Positions 11,003 to 20,617 of a stretch of 64,000 bases of DNA are shown piece by piece (the first letter of the stretch is position 1; each line of letters begins with the position of its first letter). The stretch comes from Neobacillus massiliamazoniensis. Lineage in GTDB: Bacteria > Bacillota > Bacilli > Bacillales > Cytobacillaceae. The notes below the pieces were generated by a model that was given only the letters and a program-made list of their open reading frames with translations, was not told where the DNA came from and did not search any database. The stretch lies in assembly GCF_001048695.1 (NCBI RefSeq), contig NZ_CVRB01000002.1, forward strand, positions 620,001 through 684,000, given 5' to 3'. The position numbers and the translations under genes are program-made.

Positions 11003-12700
11003 TTAGAACATTCTATTATTATGCAATAAATTTGCAAGAATAAGAAAGACGCTTGATGTCCAGGTAAATGCAGGGTCACGTAAGCCTTCCCCTGTTAATG
11101 CGTTATAATTTTCCGCCATTCCTGATTTCGAAGCCATAGCACAGAACCTCCGTGCAATTTCGAGAGCTAATTCCTTTTCTCCTGAGGAAAGAAGCCCATC
11201 GACAATTAATAAGGTGGTTGGAGCCCAGATTGGTCCTCGCCAATATCCATCATGTCGATAAAATGAGCTTTCTGGAAGCTCTGTGGCAAGACCAAATGGA
11301 GTTAAAAACCCTCTATTCTTAATATCTTCAACCAATCTAGTTAAGATTTCGGACGGAAGCCGATTTCCAAGAATGACTGGGATATATAATACGAGACTAT
11401 CTGATTCGATCCTTTCGTGGGTACCAGACCGTTTCGCTACAAATCGACTGCCATCCCAGAAATGATCAATCATTCTTGTCAATAGATCATGCGATTCCTG
11501 TTTCCATTTTTCAGCCTCGTCCTTTTTCCCGAGTTTAGCAGCGATTTCCGCTAATACTTCCATTTGCAGCACTAGGAAAGACGATAGGTCCGGGCTTTCA
11601 ACTGGAGTACCTTTATGAAAAATTGTACTATTATCCCAGCCGCTGTCATTTCCATGATTGTATTGCGGAATCCCGTCGTGGTCGCTGTCCTGAAATGTCA
11701 GCCACCACTTCGTCCATTTTCCAAGCGGCTCGTAAACCTCTTGCAATTTGTCCAAAGTAAAAAAGTCACTTTGCTCGCAAATCCGCCGTAATGTCCATCC
11801 ATGGATCGGCGGTTTTGTGAAGTTCCAGAGGGCGAACCGGTTGTTGACGAAGTCTGGCAGCATCCCGGACTTATCCTGCAAATCAAAAAAAGTCATAAAC
11901 TGATCCCAGGCTAGTTTAGGTGAATTTTTTGCTAAGGCTAAAGCATTGAAGCAATGGTCCCAGCTCCAAATATTCGTCATCCAGTTCTTCGACATATACA
12001 TTGCTGGTCTCGGCAGCATTCCTTCCTGTGAAACAACACAAGACCAAGTAATATAAGAGGCAAGTTCATGACCTCTTCTATATTCCTCAGGCGTATTAAG
12101 AGTATTTTTCAGCCATTGTTCGTATTCTGTTTCAACGCTCCTATGTCCTTCTCTAAAATCTGGATAAGTTCGGGGCTGGTACACCACAGAAAATTCTTCG
12201 ATCACACATTCCATTTCTGCTGAGGTAGGATCCGGATGAAAATCAGCGACAATCTTTTCACAGCGCTGTTCGATGAATGGAGCATCCATTTCCAAGCTCC
12301 CTTTTACAGAAGTAAGCATATACCTTATTTCCTGAAGTGAATGATTCACTTCCCAACGATTATTTTCTACTTTGACTGCATAATCATAGGCGCCAGTTAT
12401 TCCTGTCAGCCTTACCCCAACACCATGGCTTCGTATTTGTAATACTTTAGCCTCTGTTATACAAAATTCCGCGATCCCTTTTTCACTTTCCAACCGAAGA
12501 ATGCTGGGGTGTAAAACCGCTGTATATAGCTGAGGAGCTCCTTCGCAAATAAGATCGATCCGGAAAACTTCGCCAAAATCATTGTCTCCATTGCGAATAT
12601 TCCGAATGAAAAGAGGACCATCGGGGTCATCTTGATGATTAGGTGAAATCGTAATAAAAGAACCAAAACGACTGAAGGGAATTTTTTTTATCTCAAACAT
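11003..12700 (-). CDS. GH63-like (alpha/alpha)6 glycoside hydrolase (MGH1/glucosidase type)
   Basis: Predicted cytoplasmic glycosidase of 565 residues. The N-terminal 190 residues are a beta-rich domain. The remainder shows toroid-fold signatures seen in GH63 and related glucosidases: SWDHCFNALAL, HGNDSGWDNST with the probable catalytic acid region, and GYWRGPIWAPT near the C-terminus. No signal peptide. It lies between an MFS transporter and beta-galactosidase genes (16 and 30 bp gaps), suggesting that an oligosaccharide imported by the MFS protein is split by both enzymes. The linkage cannot be predicted; alpha-glucosidase, alpha-mannosidase and glucosylglycerate or mannosylglycerate hydrolase are all possible in this superfamily. 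Confidence 0.8.
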   Translation of the reverse strand: MFEIKKIPFSRFGSFITISPNHQDDPDGPLFIRNIRNGDNDFGEVFRIDLICEGAPQLYTAVLHPSILRLESEKGIAEFCITEAKVLQIRSHGVGVRLTGITGAYDYAVKVENNRWEVNHSLQEIRYMLTSVKGSLEMDAPFIEQRCEKIVADFHPDPTSAEMECVIEEFSVVYQPRTYPDFREGHRSVETEYEQWLKNTLNTPEEYRRGHELASYITWSCVVSQEGMLPRPAMYMSKNWMTNIWSWDHCFNALALAKNSPKLAWDQFMTFFDLQDKSGMLPDFVNNRFALWNFTKPPIHGWTLRRICEQSDFFTLDKLQEVYEPLGKWTKWWLTFQDSDHDGIPQYNHGNDSGWDNSTIFHKGTPVESPDLSSFLVLQMEVLAEIAAKLGKKDEAEKWKQESHDLLTRMIDHFWDGSRFVAKRSGTHERIESDSLVLYIPVILGNRLPSEILTRLVEDIKNRGFLTPFGLATELPESSFYRHDGYWRGPIWAPTTLLIVDGLLSSGEKELALEIARRFCAMASKSGMAENYNALTGEGLRDPAFTWTSSVFLILANLLHNNRMF

Positions 12701-12715
12701 AAGATCACTTCACTT

Positions 12716-14005
12716 TCAACATTCATTTGGCAGCTCATTTTGCCCATTAATTTGATATTCCTGATCTGATTCAAGATACTTCGCACGAAGTACATAAGCG
12801 AAATAGATATAGCCAATGAGAAGCATCAGTCCTGCTAATAAAAATGGAAGGGTGTAGTTATTTGTTGCCAGAATCCCACCAATGATAAAAGCAACTAATG
12901 CGGAACCAACACTTCGAAAAACCGCCCTCATTCCTGCATACAAATCTCGTTCCTCATCCTTAAAGGAGGACATCGAAAGGCTATCAGCCAGGTTTGTCAG
13001 CATCGTAAACATTCCTCCACGTACTACTAATAGTGTCGAAAAGAGCACCGCTGGAATGTTTAAATATAAAATAAAGCAAAAAATAATATTGACTAGATAA
13101 ATAGAGAAAAACGTCCTTTTAATCCCCCAGCGGTTTATTAAAATTGGTGACATAATCGAACCGATGAATAGAGCAAGACCGTTTAAAGCTAGAATAATTG
13201 ACACCGATTCACTTGAAAAACCAAAGCGAAGCTTTACAAATAAATTTAGATAAGGCTGCAGGCAAGCTATTGCTCCTCCCGTAAGGAACGCAAAAAGCGA
13301 AAACAATAATACCTTTTGTTTCAAGCTTTGAGTAAGCCTAGACTTAGTTAAAAGGGGATCTTTCTTTTCCATCGGCCGGGCTTCCTGTAACGGCGCATCT
13401 TGTTTTTCTGCGGGCAGTAGCCACCCTCTTGCACATGCTAAGAGCACAAATATCCCCGATGTGACTAATAATGTGTTTTGGTAACCCCTTCCTGAGAGAT
13501 CAATCCAGTGGGGCAAAAAACCACCTAGTAATGTTCCTACTCCGGTAAAAGCTGTAAACACGGCAAACATAAAACTATAGGCTTGCGTTTCTTCCCTTTT
13601 TGAACCGCTATAATAAAACAGCAATTGGGTCTCAGTTGTTTCCACCAGTGTTAGCCCAATTGACACGATCCATTGCGCCACAAAAAATAAAATAAAGCTT
13701 TTTGCCAAAGCAAACATGCTGCAGCCAAGAGCTAAACACCCGACACCGGAAACAAGCAGTTTTTTTCGACCGGTTTTTTTTGCCAGAATGCTTACCGGAA
13801 TTGCAAAAATCCCCATCACCAATATCCCCATGGAGGTAATCAATCCAATTTGTTTTTCCGAAACGCCCATATCTAATAAATGAAGATTCAAGATTAAAGT
13901 GAACATTCCGATACTCAGCCCATACATGGATTCAGTGGCCAAAAACCGTTTCACCCCCGGAGACAAGGGTAGAAAATGTGATGACTGTATCATGGCATGC
14001 TTCAA
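12716..14005 (-). CDS. MFS transporter, probable sugar permease
   Basis: Major facilitator protein of 429 residues with about 12 hydrophobic segments and a central hydrophilic loop (about 195-220). The MFS motif between helices 2 and 3 appears as AKKTGRKKLLVSG. The reading frame opens at TTG 14005 (MKHAM), but ATG 13993 is a good alternative start. First gene of the transporter-GH63-LacZ operon, so it probably imports the oligosaccharide those enzymes use. No cre site is evident in its upstream region, which is occupied by two repeat elements. Confidence 0.85.
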   Translation of the reverse strand: MKHAMIQSSHFLPLSPGVKRFLATESMYGLSIGMFTLILNLHLLDMGVSEKQIGLITSMGILVMGIFAIPVSILAKKTGRKKLLVSGVGCLALGCSMFALAKSFILFFVAQWIVSIGLTLVETTETQLLFYYSGSKREETQAYSFMFAVFTAFTGVGTLLGGFLPHWIDLSGRGYQNTLLVTSGIFVLLACARGWLLPAEKQDAPLQEARPMEKKDPLLTKSRLTQSLKQKVLLFSLFAFLTGGAIACLQPYLNLFVKLRFGFSSESVSIILALNGLALFIGSIMSPILINRWGIKRTFFSIYLVNIIFCFILYLNIPAVLFSTLLVVRGGMFTMLTNLADSLSMSSFKDEERDLYAGMRAVFRSVGSALVAFIIGGILATNNYTLPFLLAGLMLLIGYIYFAYVLRAKYLESDQEYQINGQNELPNEC

Positions 14006-14012
14006 CCTTTCA

Positions 14013-14106
14013 TGAGAAAAGCTTAATGCTTCCGTTTATCGGCTTGTGACCTCGAGCCGATGGCGCCTGAAGCTAGACAATTCTCGAAGTCAATTTTTAT
14101 ACTTTC
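14013..14106. repeat. dispersed repeat family A, shortened copy
   Basis: Starts GAGAAAAGCTTAATGC and ends GACAATTCTCGAAGTCAATT, matching the ends of the copies at 6055 and 28453 but lacking most of the centre. Lies directly upstream of the MFS-GH63-LacZ operon. Confidence 0.65.
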
Positions 14107-14110
14107 TTTT

Positions 14111-14296
14111 AGGCTGTGTTAAACTTGGCTGTTGATTTCCGCTCCAGGCGCTTCGCTTTCCGCAGGCGTTCCGGGGAGCCTCCTCGTCGCTTAAGCGCCT
14201 GCGGGGTCTCCCCTGCCCCGTACTCCCGCAGGAGTCTCGCGCCTTCCGCTCCAATCAACATAGTTTCAAAATCAACAATGCCCTTTAACACAGCCT
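14111..14296. mobile_element. MITE, copy 1 (186 bp)
   Basis: Terminal inverted repeats AGGCTGTGTTAAA and TTTAACACAGCCT are perfect over 13 bp, with inner inverted sequences GTTGATT/AATCAAC. The flanks repeat TCTTTT on both sides, consistent with a target-site duplication. There is no transposase; open frames inside are by-products of the GC-rich core. Confidence 0.85.
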
Positions 14297-14387
14297 TCTT
14301 TTAAAATAACTATCTTGCTAATAAAAACATTTCTGGTCAGATGGGGAGCCCCTCTGACCAGTTTCTACACAAACTTATAAAACTCCT

Positions 14388-15218
14388 TTACCCTTTTACC
14401 CCAGTCTTTGAGACATCTTCCATGATATAGCGCTGGGCAGCAAAGAAGAGGATAAGCGGCGGTATACTGATAAGAACCGTAATGGCCATAATCCCTTCCA
14501 TATCAACACCGAACATCCCTTTAAACTGGGCAAGCCCAAGAGTTAGAGTATATTTACTTTGATCATTTAAGAATACTAATGGTCCTAGGTAATCATTCCA
14601 ACAGTTTAAGAAACTGAACACCCCAACGAGAATTAGCGCCGGTTTCATCAATGGAATGTAAATTTTATAAAAAATTTGGAAGGAGTTCGCCCCATCCATT
14701 CTTGCTGCCTCATCCAGTTCTTTCGGGATTCCCATAATGAACTGGCGGAGCAGGAAGATAAAAAATGGCGACCCAAACCAAGATGGAACAATCAGCGGTT
14801 TTAGCGTATTAAGCCAACCTAGCCAGTTAAATTCCATATATAAAGGAATCATCGTTACTTCCCACGGAATCATCATCGTTGCAAGAAGCACCATAAACAA
14901 AAAGTCTCTTCCCTTAAATTGAAATCTTGCAAAGCCATAGGCCACTAACGCCGAGGAAACAATCTGACCAAGAGTTGCCATGATCGTTACCGTAACAGAA
15001 TTGATCAGATATTGGGTAAATGGCTGGGACGTCCATGCATTTTTAAAATTTTCAAAATGAAACTTAGATGGAATCCATTTTGGTGGGAACTGATAAAGCT
15101 CATTCGGTCCTTTCAATGATGTCGTAAACATCCAGAACAACGGAGCTAAAAATAATAGTGAAAATAAGATTAAGAGAACATATATAAAGGTTTTTTCTAC
15201 CCTACTTTTCGTTTTCAT
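14388..15218 (-). CDS. carbohydrate ABC transporter permease, MalG type
   Basis: Second membrane subunit of a CUT1 sugar importer, 276 residues from ATG 15218, chosen because GAGGGGG sits 6 nt upstream; a longer frame adds seven residues. Six membrane segments are predictable, and the EAA loop is EAARMDGANSFQIFYKIYIP near residue 185. It is the third gene of a binding protein-MalF-MalG operon controlled by the adjacent YesM/YesN pair. No ATPase gene is present; Bacillaceae CUT1 importers commonly share an MsmX-type ATPase encoded elsewhere. Confidence 0.92.
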   Translation of the reverse strand: MKTKSRVEKTFIYVLLILFSLLFLAPLFWMFTTSLKGPNELYQFPPKWIPSKFHFENFKNAWTSQPFTQYLINSVTVTIMATLGQIVSSALVAYGFARFQFKGRDFLFMVLLATMMIPWEVTMIPLYMEFNWLGWLNTLKPLIVPSWFGSPFFIFLLRQFIMGIPKELDEAARMDGANSFQIFYKIYIPLMKPALILVGVFSFLNCWNDYLGPLVFLNDQSKYTLTLGLAQFKGMFGVDMEGIMAITVLISIPPLILFFAAQRYIMEDVSKTGVKG

Positions 15219-15254
15219 TGTAAACCCCCTCGGTTCCAAGGATTGACTGCAATC

Positions 15255-16208
15255 CTATTTTTTCTTCTTCACTTCTCCTTCGTAATACACCCAGGCCGAC
15301 GAAGATTTAAACACGAGCATGGTTAAACCTAATACAATTAAGAACATAAACCACGCATTTGCCGAGGAATAACCCATTTTAAAATATTTAAAAGCATTTT
15401 CATATTCATACATTGCATAAAAATAGGTTGATTTTAGCGGTCCTCCACCTGTTAGAACAAGAGCTAAAGTCAATTGCTGGAAGGCTGAAATAATCGTTGT
15501 AATCAAATTAAACATGATTGTTGGCGTTAGCAGCGGCAAGGTGATTTTGAAAAACTGGGTCAGTTTATTGGCTCCGTCGATGGAGGCTGCTTCATACATC
15601 TCTTTTGAAATACCTTTTAACCCTGCTAAGAAAATTAACATCATCTGTCCTTGTCCCCAAAGACTGGCAATGACCATCGCCACGAGCGCCCATTTCGTGT
15701 TATTCAACCAATCCGGTCCCGTAATGCCGAATAAGGAAAGAAAGTAATTAAGAATTCCGTACTCGCCATTGAAAACCCATGCCCAAATCATGGCAAGAGC
15801 GACACCAGAAATAACGGAAGGAAGATAGAAAAAGGTTCGGAAAAAAGAATGGCCCTTTATGTTCTGGTTCAATAAGATAGCTAAAACCAGGGCGATAATA
15901 ATATTTAAGGGGACGAAAAATAAGGCAAATTTAGCCGTCACCCATAATGATTTCCAAAACAGCGGATCATTGGTAAACATCGTCTTATAATTACCGATTC
16001 CAATAAATGTTGCCTTTCCGACAATTGGCCAATCAAAAAAGCTGATAAAGAGGGAGTACAGTAAAGGCCCCAGCGTGAAGACCAAAAACCCAAATACCCA
16101 CGGTGCGATAAAAAGAAGGGGGACAATCTTGTCCCACTTCAGCTTCTTTTTTCGATTTAATTCCAAATGCGGTGTAGAAGAGGCCGGTATTGATTTCAAA
16201 GTGAACAC
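15255..16208 (-). CDS. carbohydrate ABC transporter permease, MalF type
   Basis: First membrane subunit of the importer, 317 residues from GTG 16208; a TTG at 16199, better spaced from GAGGTG, would remove three residues. Six or so hydrophobic segments begin near residue 30 (FIAPWVFGFLVFTLGPLLYS). The EAA loop EAASIDGANKLTQFFKITLP lies near residue 220. It is 18 bp from the binding-protein gene and 36 bp from the MalG-type gene, in one operon. Confidence 0.92.
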   Translation of the reverse strand: MFTLKSIPASSTPHLELNRKKKLKWDKIVPLLFIAPWVFGFLVFTLGPLLYSLFISFFDWPIVGKATFIGIGNYKTMFTNDPLFWKSLWVTAKFALFFVPLNIIIALVLAILLNQNIKGHSFFRTFFYLPSVISGVALAMIWAWVFNGEYGILNYFLSLFGITGPDWLNNTKWALVAMVIASLWGQGQMMLIFLAGLKGISKEMYEAASIDGANKLTQFFKITLPLLTPTIMFNLITTIISAFQQLTLALVLTGGGPLKSTYFYAMYEYENAFKYFKMGYSSANAWFMFLIVLGLTMLVFKSSSAWVYYEGEVKKKK

Positions 16209-16226
16209 CTCATTTTTATAGTCTAT

Positions 16227-17498
16227 CTATTTCATGTATTTCTCTGAATCCGAAACCGCTTGATTCAATAGCTCCTTTGGATTCTGCCCAAGCATGATGG
16301 CATTGATTGCAGAAGACAAGTTGCGATTGATATCATTCCAATTTTTATTTAATAGGAATGCAGGTGTGTTGGTAGACCGTTCAAGCATTTTATAAAACGG
16401 ACTTAGCAATGGATCCTGTTGCATATTCATTTGTTTTACAACACTGATTCGAACTGGTAAATCAGAAGTCCGCATTTTGATGGCTTCTGCTGAAGAATAG
16501 AATTTTACAAATTTATAAGCAAGGTCTTTATGCTTTGAATCCTTTGCGATTGAAACCGCGGATGCAGCAATGACACCTTTTGTCGGCTTGCCGCCAAAGG
16601 ATGGAACCTCAACCGTTCCGAAATTGATCTTGGCATCTTTAAATCCTTGTAAAGGCCAAACACCAGTTTCCCACATTGCAATTTTTCCAGATTTGAAAAT
16701 GTCATCTCCGCTTTGCTGGTTTTTCCCGCCAACAAGAACGGCGCTTTTATCTTTCAAAAGATCACTTAATACATTTAGGGCATCGATTGTTTCCGGGCTA
16801 TTCATAACCCCTTTTATTTTTTTACCATCGTTGCTAATATAGCTACCGCCATTGCTCCACACTAAACCTTGGAGATCATACGTATCTGGCTCAGGAACAA
16901 GTCCTACGCCATATTGTTTTTGACTTGGGTCGGATAATTTTTTGGCGATTTGTTTAAAGTCATCCCATGTCCAGCCATCCTTTGGATAAGGGATGTGTGC
17001 TTTATCAAATAAATCCTTGTTATAATAAACAACCCTTGTCGTAAAACCAGCGGGCATTCCATATATTTTTCCATTCATGCTCGAATAATTAAATAAGCCT
17101 TGGTAAAAATCGTTTAAGTCCATTTCCGAGTCACCCTCAATGTACTTATCCAAAGGCTCTAGTGATTCTGTGTATGCAGGGAAATTCCACATATACATAA
17201 CATCGGGTGGATTTTTTGCCCCAAAGGAAGCGGCAAGCTTCTGGTCAAACCCATCACCGTATGCTTCAACTTGGACTTTAACACCTGGGTTTTTTTCTTG
17301 AAACTTTTTGGCAATTTGTTGTTCAATTTTTAATGCTTCCCCGGTATCCCAAGTAGCGAATCTTAGTGTTACATCACCTTTACCATCGCTGTTATTACTC
17401 TTGCCGTCAGATGCAGTATTACCTGAACTGCTGTTTGAACAAGCTGCTAAAGAGAAGGCCAATAATAAAACTATTGTTAGGATGCTAAATTTCTTCAT
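16227..17498 (-). CDS. extracellular solute-binding lipoprotein of sugar ABC transporter
   Basis: Family 1 solute-binding lipoprotein, 423 residues, with signal peptide MKKFSILTIVLLLAF and lipobox SLAAC, anchored at Cys20. A low-complexity Ser/Asn/Gly linker (about 21-42) separates the lipid anchor from the binding fold. The RBS is AAGGGGGAAAG. It heads the importer operon; its upstream region carries a cre site and a hairpin. Neighbouring alpha- and beta-galactosidase genes suggest an oligosaccharide substrate such as a galactoside, but this is inference. Confidence 0.92.
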   Translation of the reverse strand: MKKFSILTIVLLLAFSLAACSNSSSGNTASDGKSNNSDGKGDVTLRFATWDTGEALKIEQQIAKKFQEKNPGVKVQVEAYGDGFDQKLAASFGAKNPPDVMYMWNFPAYTESLEPLDKYIEGDSEMDLNDFYQGLFNYSSMNGKIYGMPAGFTTRVVYYNKDLFDKAHIPYPKDGWTWDDFKQIAKKLSDPSQKQYGVGLVPEPDTYDLQGLVWSNGGSYISNDGKKIKGVMNSPETIDALNVLSDLLKDKSAVLVGGKNQQSGDDIFKSGKIAMWETGVWPLQGFKDAKINFGTVEVPSFGGKPTKGVIAASAVSIAKDSKHKDLAYKFVKFYSSAEAIKMRTSDLPVRISVVKQMNMQQDPLLSPFYKMLERSTNTPAFLLNKNWNDINRNLSSAINAIMLGQNPKELLNQAVSDSEKYMK

Positions 17499-17530
17499 TC
17501 AGGACTTTCCCCCTTATTAAATATAAAAAT

Positions 17531-17567
17531 TAAACCGCTTTCATTTTATCGTTTATGAAAGCGGTAT
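17531..17567 (-). terminator. hairpin with U-rich tail between yesN-like gene and importer operon
   Basis: Arms ACCGCTTTCAT and ATGAAAGCGGT are a perfect 11-bp inverted repeat with a 10-nt loop, followed on the minus strand by TTTAATTTTTAT. It should terminate read-through from the response-regulator gene, unless it acts as an attenuator in the importer leader. Confidence 0.65.
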
Positions 17568-17569
17568 CA
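17555..17569. promoter_or_regulatory. cre site (CcpA operator)
   Basis: ATGAAAGCGGTATCA fits the catabolite-responsive consensus TGWAANCGNTNWCA at every fixed position. It overlaps a TATGAT that could be the -10 element on the minus strand, with only a weak -35, about 60 bp upstream of the binding-protein start. Carbon catabolite repression of the importer operon is expected. Confidence 0.8.
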
Positions 17570-17622
17570 TACTTAAATTCATCTTATCTTAAGAGTAAGT
17601 TCGTTTTGATTTTCTTTAACTT

Positions 17623-18777
17623 TTAGGAATGAGGGGCAAAATTGTCTTGTTTTATTCTTCTTTTTGTTTGACGATAGTCGGAAGGGGTCTGACCGGTGCA
17701 TTTTTTAAACCATTTACTAAAATATTTTCCATCCTGTATACCAACTTTCTCCGCAATTTCCTGCAATGTCAGGGAGCTGGCTTCTAGAAGTTCACTAGCC
17801 GCACCAAGTCTCAATTTTTCCGTAAAAGCATAAAAGCTTTCCCCTACAGATTTTTTAAAGAGCGTACTAAAATGACTTCTGCTTAGTCCCACTTCATGAG
17901 CCACATCAACTGAAGAAAATGATTTAGATAGGTCATTCGAAATCAGGCGAACCGCGTTTTGAATCGGAGCAGGCCAATTAACCAAGTCTCCCTTAAATTT
18001 TTGTTCAATCTTAAATTTGCTGTACAAAAATTGAACACCTTTCATCCATTCACCCGTCCCTTTATACGGGCCACTCACATTCCACTGGAGAGTTGACAAT
18101 TTATTTTTCACCCCAAAGAGTATTTGCTCAAAAGGGCCTATATGGTCTTCTGGAATAAACATAAAGCATTGGTCATGACCGCAGATCATCCTCGCGGTGA
18201 AATTCGGAAACAATGTGTCGAGTTGAAAATCTCCTTGATTTAAGTGGTTAAGATGATAGATGTAAAATGGCTTCTCAATCCAATCCCATTCCTTTTGACA
18301 TTTTTCCTTTAATAGGTCGGCAAACGAATTTTCAAATCCGCACAGCCATTCATAAAATTCCTTTGTCAGACTAGCAAAATCGAGGGGTTTTTCTTCTAAT
18401 GGAATAAGCTCTTCATTGAACCGCTTTAGGTACTCTTCAAATTCCTCATCATCAAACGCCGTTTTAAGAATATAGCCGGATGCACCAAGCCTGATCCCTT
18501 CCTGAGCATATTCAAAGTCCCGATGGCAGCTTAACAAAAGAATTTTTGTATCAGGTGCTACTTGTTTAATTTTTCGGGACAGTTCAATTCCGTTCAATTC
18601 CGGCATAACGATGTCTGTGATCACAACTTCCGGGGCTTTTTCAAGGAACAGTTCCCAGCCCTTTTGGCCGTTGGCAGCATCGCCGACCACTTCCATGTTA
18701 AATTTCTGCCAATTGATTGTCGCGATTAATCCTTTTCGGACAATATATTCATCATCAATTACGATCACTTTTATCAT
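17623..18777 (-). CDS. response regulator with AraC-type HTH output (YesN family)
   Basis: DNA-binding partner of the adjacent sensor kinase. The receiver domain (1-125) begins IKVIVIDDEY, has the phosphoacceptor aspartate near residue 55 (VVITDIVMPELNG) and the conserved lysine in GYILKTAF. A linker of about 150 residues precedes a C-terminal AraC HTH with two helix-turn-helix units (EVGLSRSHFSTLFKKSVG and EKVGIQDGKYFSKWFKK). The start is ATG 18777 (MIKVIVIDD); the longer frame is unsupported. It overlaps the kinase gene end by 23 bp, so translation is coupled. Likely activates the importer operon immediately downstream. Confidence 0.93.
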   Translation of the reverse strand: MIKVIVIDDEYIVRKGLIATINWQKFNMEVVGDAANGQKGWELFLEKAPEVVITDIVMPELNGIELSRKIKQVAPDTKILLLSCHRDFEYAQEGIRLGASGYILKTAFDDEEFEEYLKRFNEELIPLEEKPLDFASLTKEFYEWLCGFENSFADLLKEKCQKEWDWIEKPFYIYHLNHLNQGDFQLDTLFPNFTARMICGHDQCFMFIPEDHIGPFEQILFGVKNKLSTLQWNVSGPYKGTGEWMKGVQFLYSKFKIEQKFKGDLVNWPAPIQNAVRLISNDLSKSFSSVDVAHEVGLSRSHFSTLFKKSVGESFYAFTEKLRLGAASELLEASSLTLQEIAEKVGIQDGKYFSKWFKKCTGQTPSDYRQTKRRIKQDNFAPHS

Positions 18778-20485
18778 TGGATGACCTCCTTTTCGGCCAG
18801 CGCATTTTAATGGTCGTTCCTTGCTGCAGTTTTGATACAATTGTCAGTCCGAATTCATTGCCAAAATGGAGCTTGAGCCGCTGATCAACATTGAACACAC
18901 CGATTCCCCGAGTCTTTTCATTTGGCAAGTGAAGCACTAGTAAATTCTGTGCCGTATTTTCGCTCATTCCCTTCCCATTATCACATAAGGTTAACTCTAG
19001 GAAGTCTTCTCGATCCTCAACAGTTAAGCTTATTTTTCCCTTTCCGTCCTCAAAGGCATGAAAAAAGATATTTTCAAATAAAGGTTGCAGCGACAGTCTT
19101 GGAATTAAATAATCCGTGCATTCCGGTCCAATCGTTTCCTGATATTCAAACATATGACCATAGCGAATTTCCTGCACCTTCAAATAATGGCTAATCGTTG
19201 TAAGCTCCTTTTTCAAAGGTATCAATTCATCGGAAAAATTAAGATTTTCATGAAGAACCTCAGTAAGATGGTAAATCATTTGCTGTACCTCTTTTGCATT
19301 CGCAAGCCGTGCCTTCCATTGGATGGAGTTTAGCGTATTAAATAATAAATGTGGATTAATCTGGTAATGAAACGCTTTCAATTCTGCTTTCCTTTTTAAT
19401 CTTTCCGTTTCATTTATTTCATCAATCAATTCCTTAATTTCCTCGACCATTTGATTGAAGCTCATCGTCAGAATTCCAATTTCGTCTTGTTCTTTTACCG
19501 CTATTCGCGTCTCCCATTTTCCTGCACTTACTTTTTCCATCGATTCCTTTAGCTTTCTGATCCGCTTTGCTATCGGTGCGGAGAATGCCATTGCAAGGAT
19601 TACAGCTAAGAGAATCGAAAAGAAAATGGCCACAAGCGTATTATTAAATATGATATTTGATGATTGATAATATAATTTTTCAGGGACACGGACGACCAGT
19701 TCCCAACCGTATGCTTTAATCTTACTTACCCTAACGATATCACTTGGAAGCATCTTTCCTTTGTTCTTCGTTTGATACAAAGTCTTTTGATTTTCATCCT
19801 TAATAGTTACAAAAGCATGGACGTCATTTTCTAAAAACTTAATATAGGAAAATAGCTCATCTGCCTTCGTTTCTATTAATAGCTTGCTTCCCTTTAAGAT
19901 CCCATACTCGCTTTGGATAGGCAGGACAAGTCCAATCATTTGTTCAGGAGGTTTGTCCTCATAATAATCTGCTTTATAGAAGCCAATCCAGCGATCTCCT
20001 TGTTTTAATTTGCTTGCTTCCTTCCAAAAAGGCATATTAAACAATTTTTGCGTATTTAAGAGATTGCTTCCATAGTAATAGCCTGACTTTGTGATTAAAT
20101 AGATTCCTTTTGTATTGAAAGTTTTATGGGCTTCAAGAAATCTTTCAAAATTCTTTTTCTCGATAAATCCCTCATACGTTTTGGGTATTTCTTCGTTAAT
20201 CACAATTAAGGTAGGGTCGGATAAATATTGATGAATATCGTTTGCGACGACAAACATTTGGTCAATCGTGTTCTGAAGCTGCATCTCAAGCTGGGAAATA
20301 GCAAAATTTTCATAGTCATTATATTGCTTATTCACAATGGTAGAAGATTTATAATATGATATATATCCGAACCAAATAAGCGGAATAAGTGCCACCATAA
20401 TAAAAAACAACACCATCTTAGTACGAATACTCCCAAACAATAGATGGTTAATCTTTGACATTATCTTTCTATAACCCTCGAACAT
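18755..20485 (-). CDS. sensor histidine kinase, YesM/LytS type
   Basis: Membrane kinase of 576 residues from ATG 20485, behind AAGGGGG. A transmembrane helix near residue 25 and another near 280 flank an extracellular sensor region of about 240 residues. A HAMP domain follows (ending before the helix ETERLKRKAELKAF), then the His_kinase domain with phosphoacceptor histidine in QINPHLLFNTLN and the ATP-binding N and G boxes (LFENIFFHAF, CDNGKGM). It works with the overlapping YesN-like regulator. The extracellular domain probably senses a sugar or a loaded binding protein. Confidence 0.93.
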   Translation of the reverse strand: MFEGYRKIMSKINHLLFGSIRTKMVLFFIMVALIPLIWFGYISYYKSSTIVNKQYNDYENFAISQLEMQLQNTIDQMFVVANDIHQYLSDPTLIVINEEIPKTYEGFIEKKNFERFLEAHKTFNTKGIYLITKSGYYYGSNLLNTQKLFNMPFWKEASKLKQGDRWIGFYKADYYEDKPPEQMIGLVLPIQSEYGILKGSKLLIETKADELFSYIKFLENDVHAFVTIKDENQKTLYQTKNKGKMLPSDIVRVSKIKAYGWELVVRVPEKLYYQSSNIIFNNTLVAIFFSILLAVILAMAFSAPIAKRIRKLKESMEKVSAGKWETRIAVKEQDEIGILTMSFNQMVEEIKELIDEINETERLKRKAELKAFHYQINPHLLFNTLNSIQWKARLANAKEVQQMIYHLTEVLHENLNFSDELIPLKKELTTISHYLKVQEIRYGHMFEYQETIGPECTDYLIPRLSLQPLFENIFFHAFEDGKGKISLTVEDREDFLELTLCDNGKGMSENTAQNLLVLHLPNEKTRGIGVFNVDQRLKLHFGNEFGLTIVSKLQQGTTIKMRWPKRRSSNDKSDRN

Positions 20486-20568
20486 CACATCCCCCTTCCT
20501 ACCCAAAATCAAGACCAATTCTCTCACACTTATAAAAAAAACACCATCTCTAAAATGTGTCAAAAAAA

Positions 20569-20601
20569 GGTGTCAGGTACCATTAAATGGTGCCTGACAC
20601 C
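20569..20601. repeat. paired GGTGCCTGACACC palindromes forming a hairpin
   Basis: An inverted pair (GGTGTCAGGTACCATT and AATGGTGCCTGACACC) with a single mismatch and a one-base loop. It lies between the ECF sigma factor stop and the kinase gene. Confidence 0.8.
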
Positions 20602-20617
20602 CATATACATAATCACT

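Noticed and set aside
14109-14304. Open reading frames on both strands inside MITE copy 1
   Set aside because: They are symmetric by-products of a GC-rich inverted-repeat core; no ribosome site or protein-like sequence.
20486-20563. 26-residue N-terminal extension of the YesM-like kinase
   Set aside because: AAGGGGG is correctly placed for ATG 20485 and the extension is not kinase-like.
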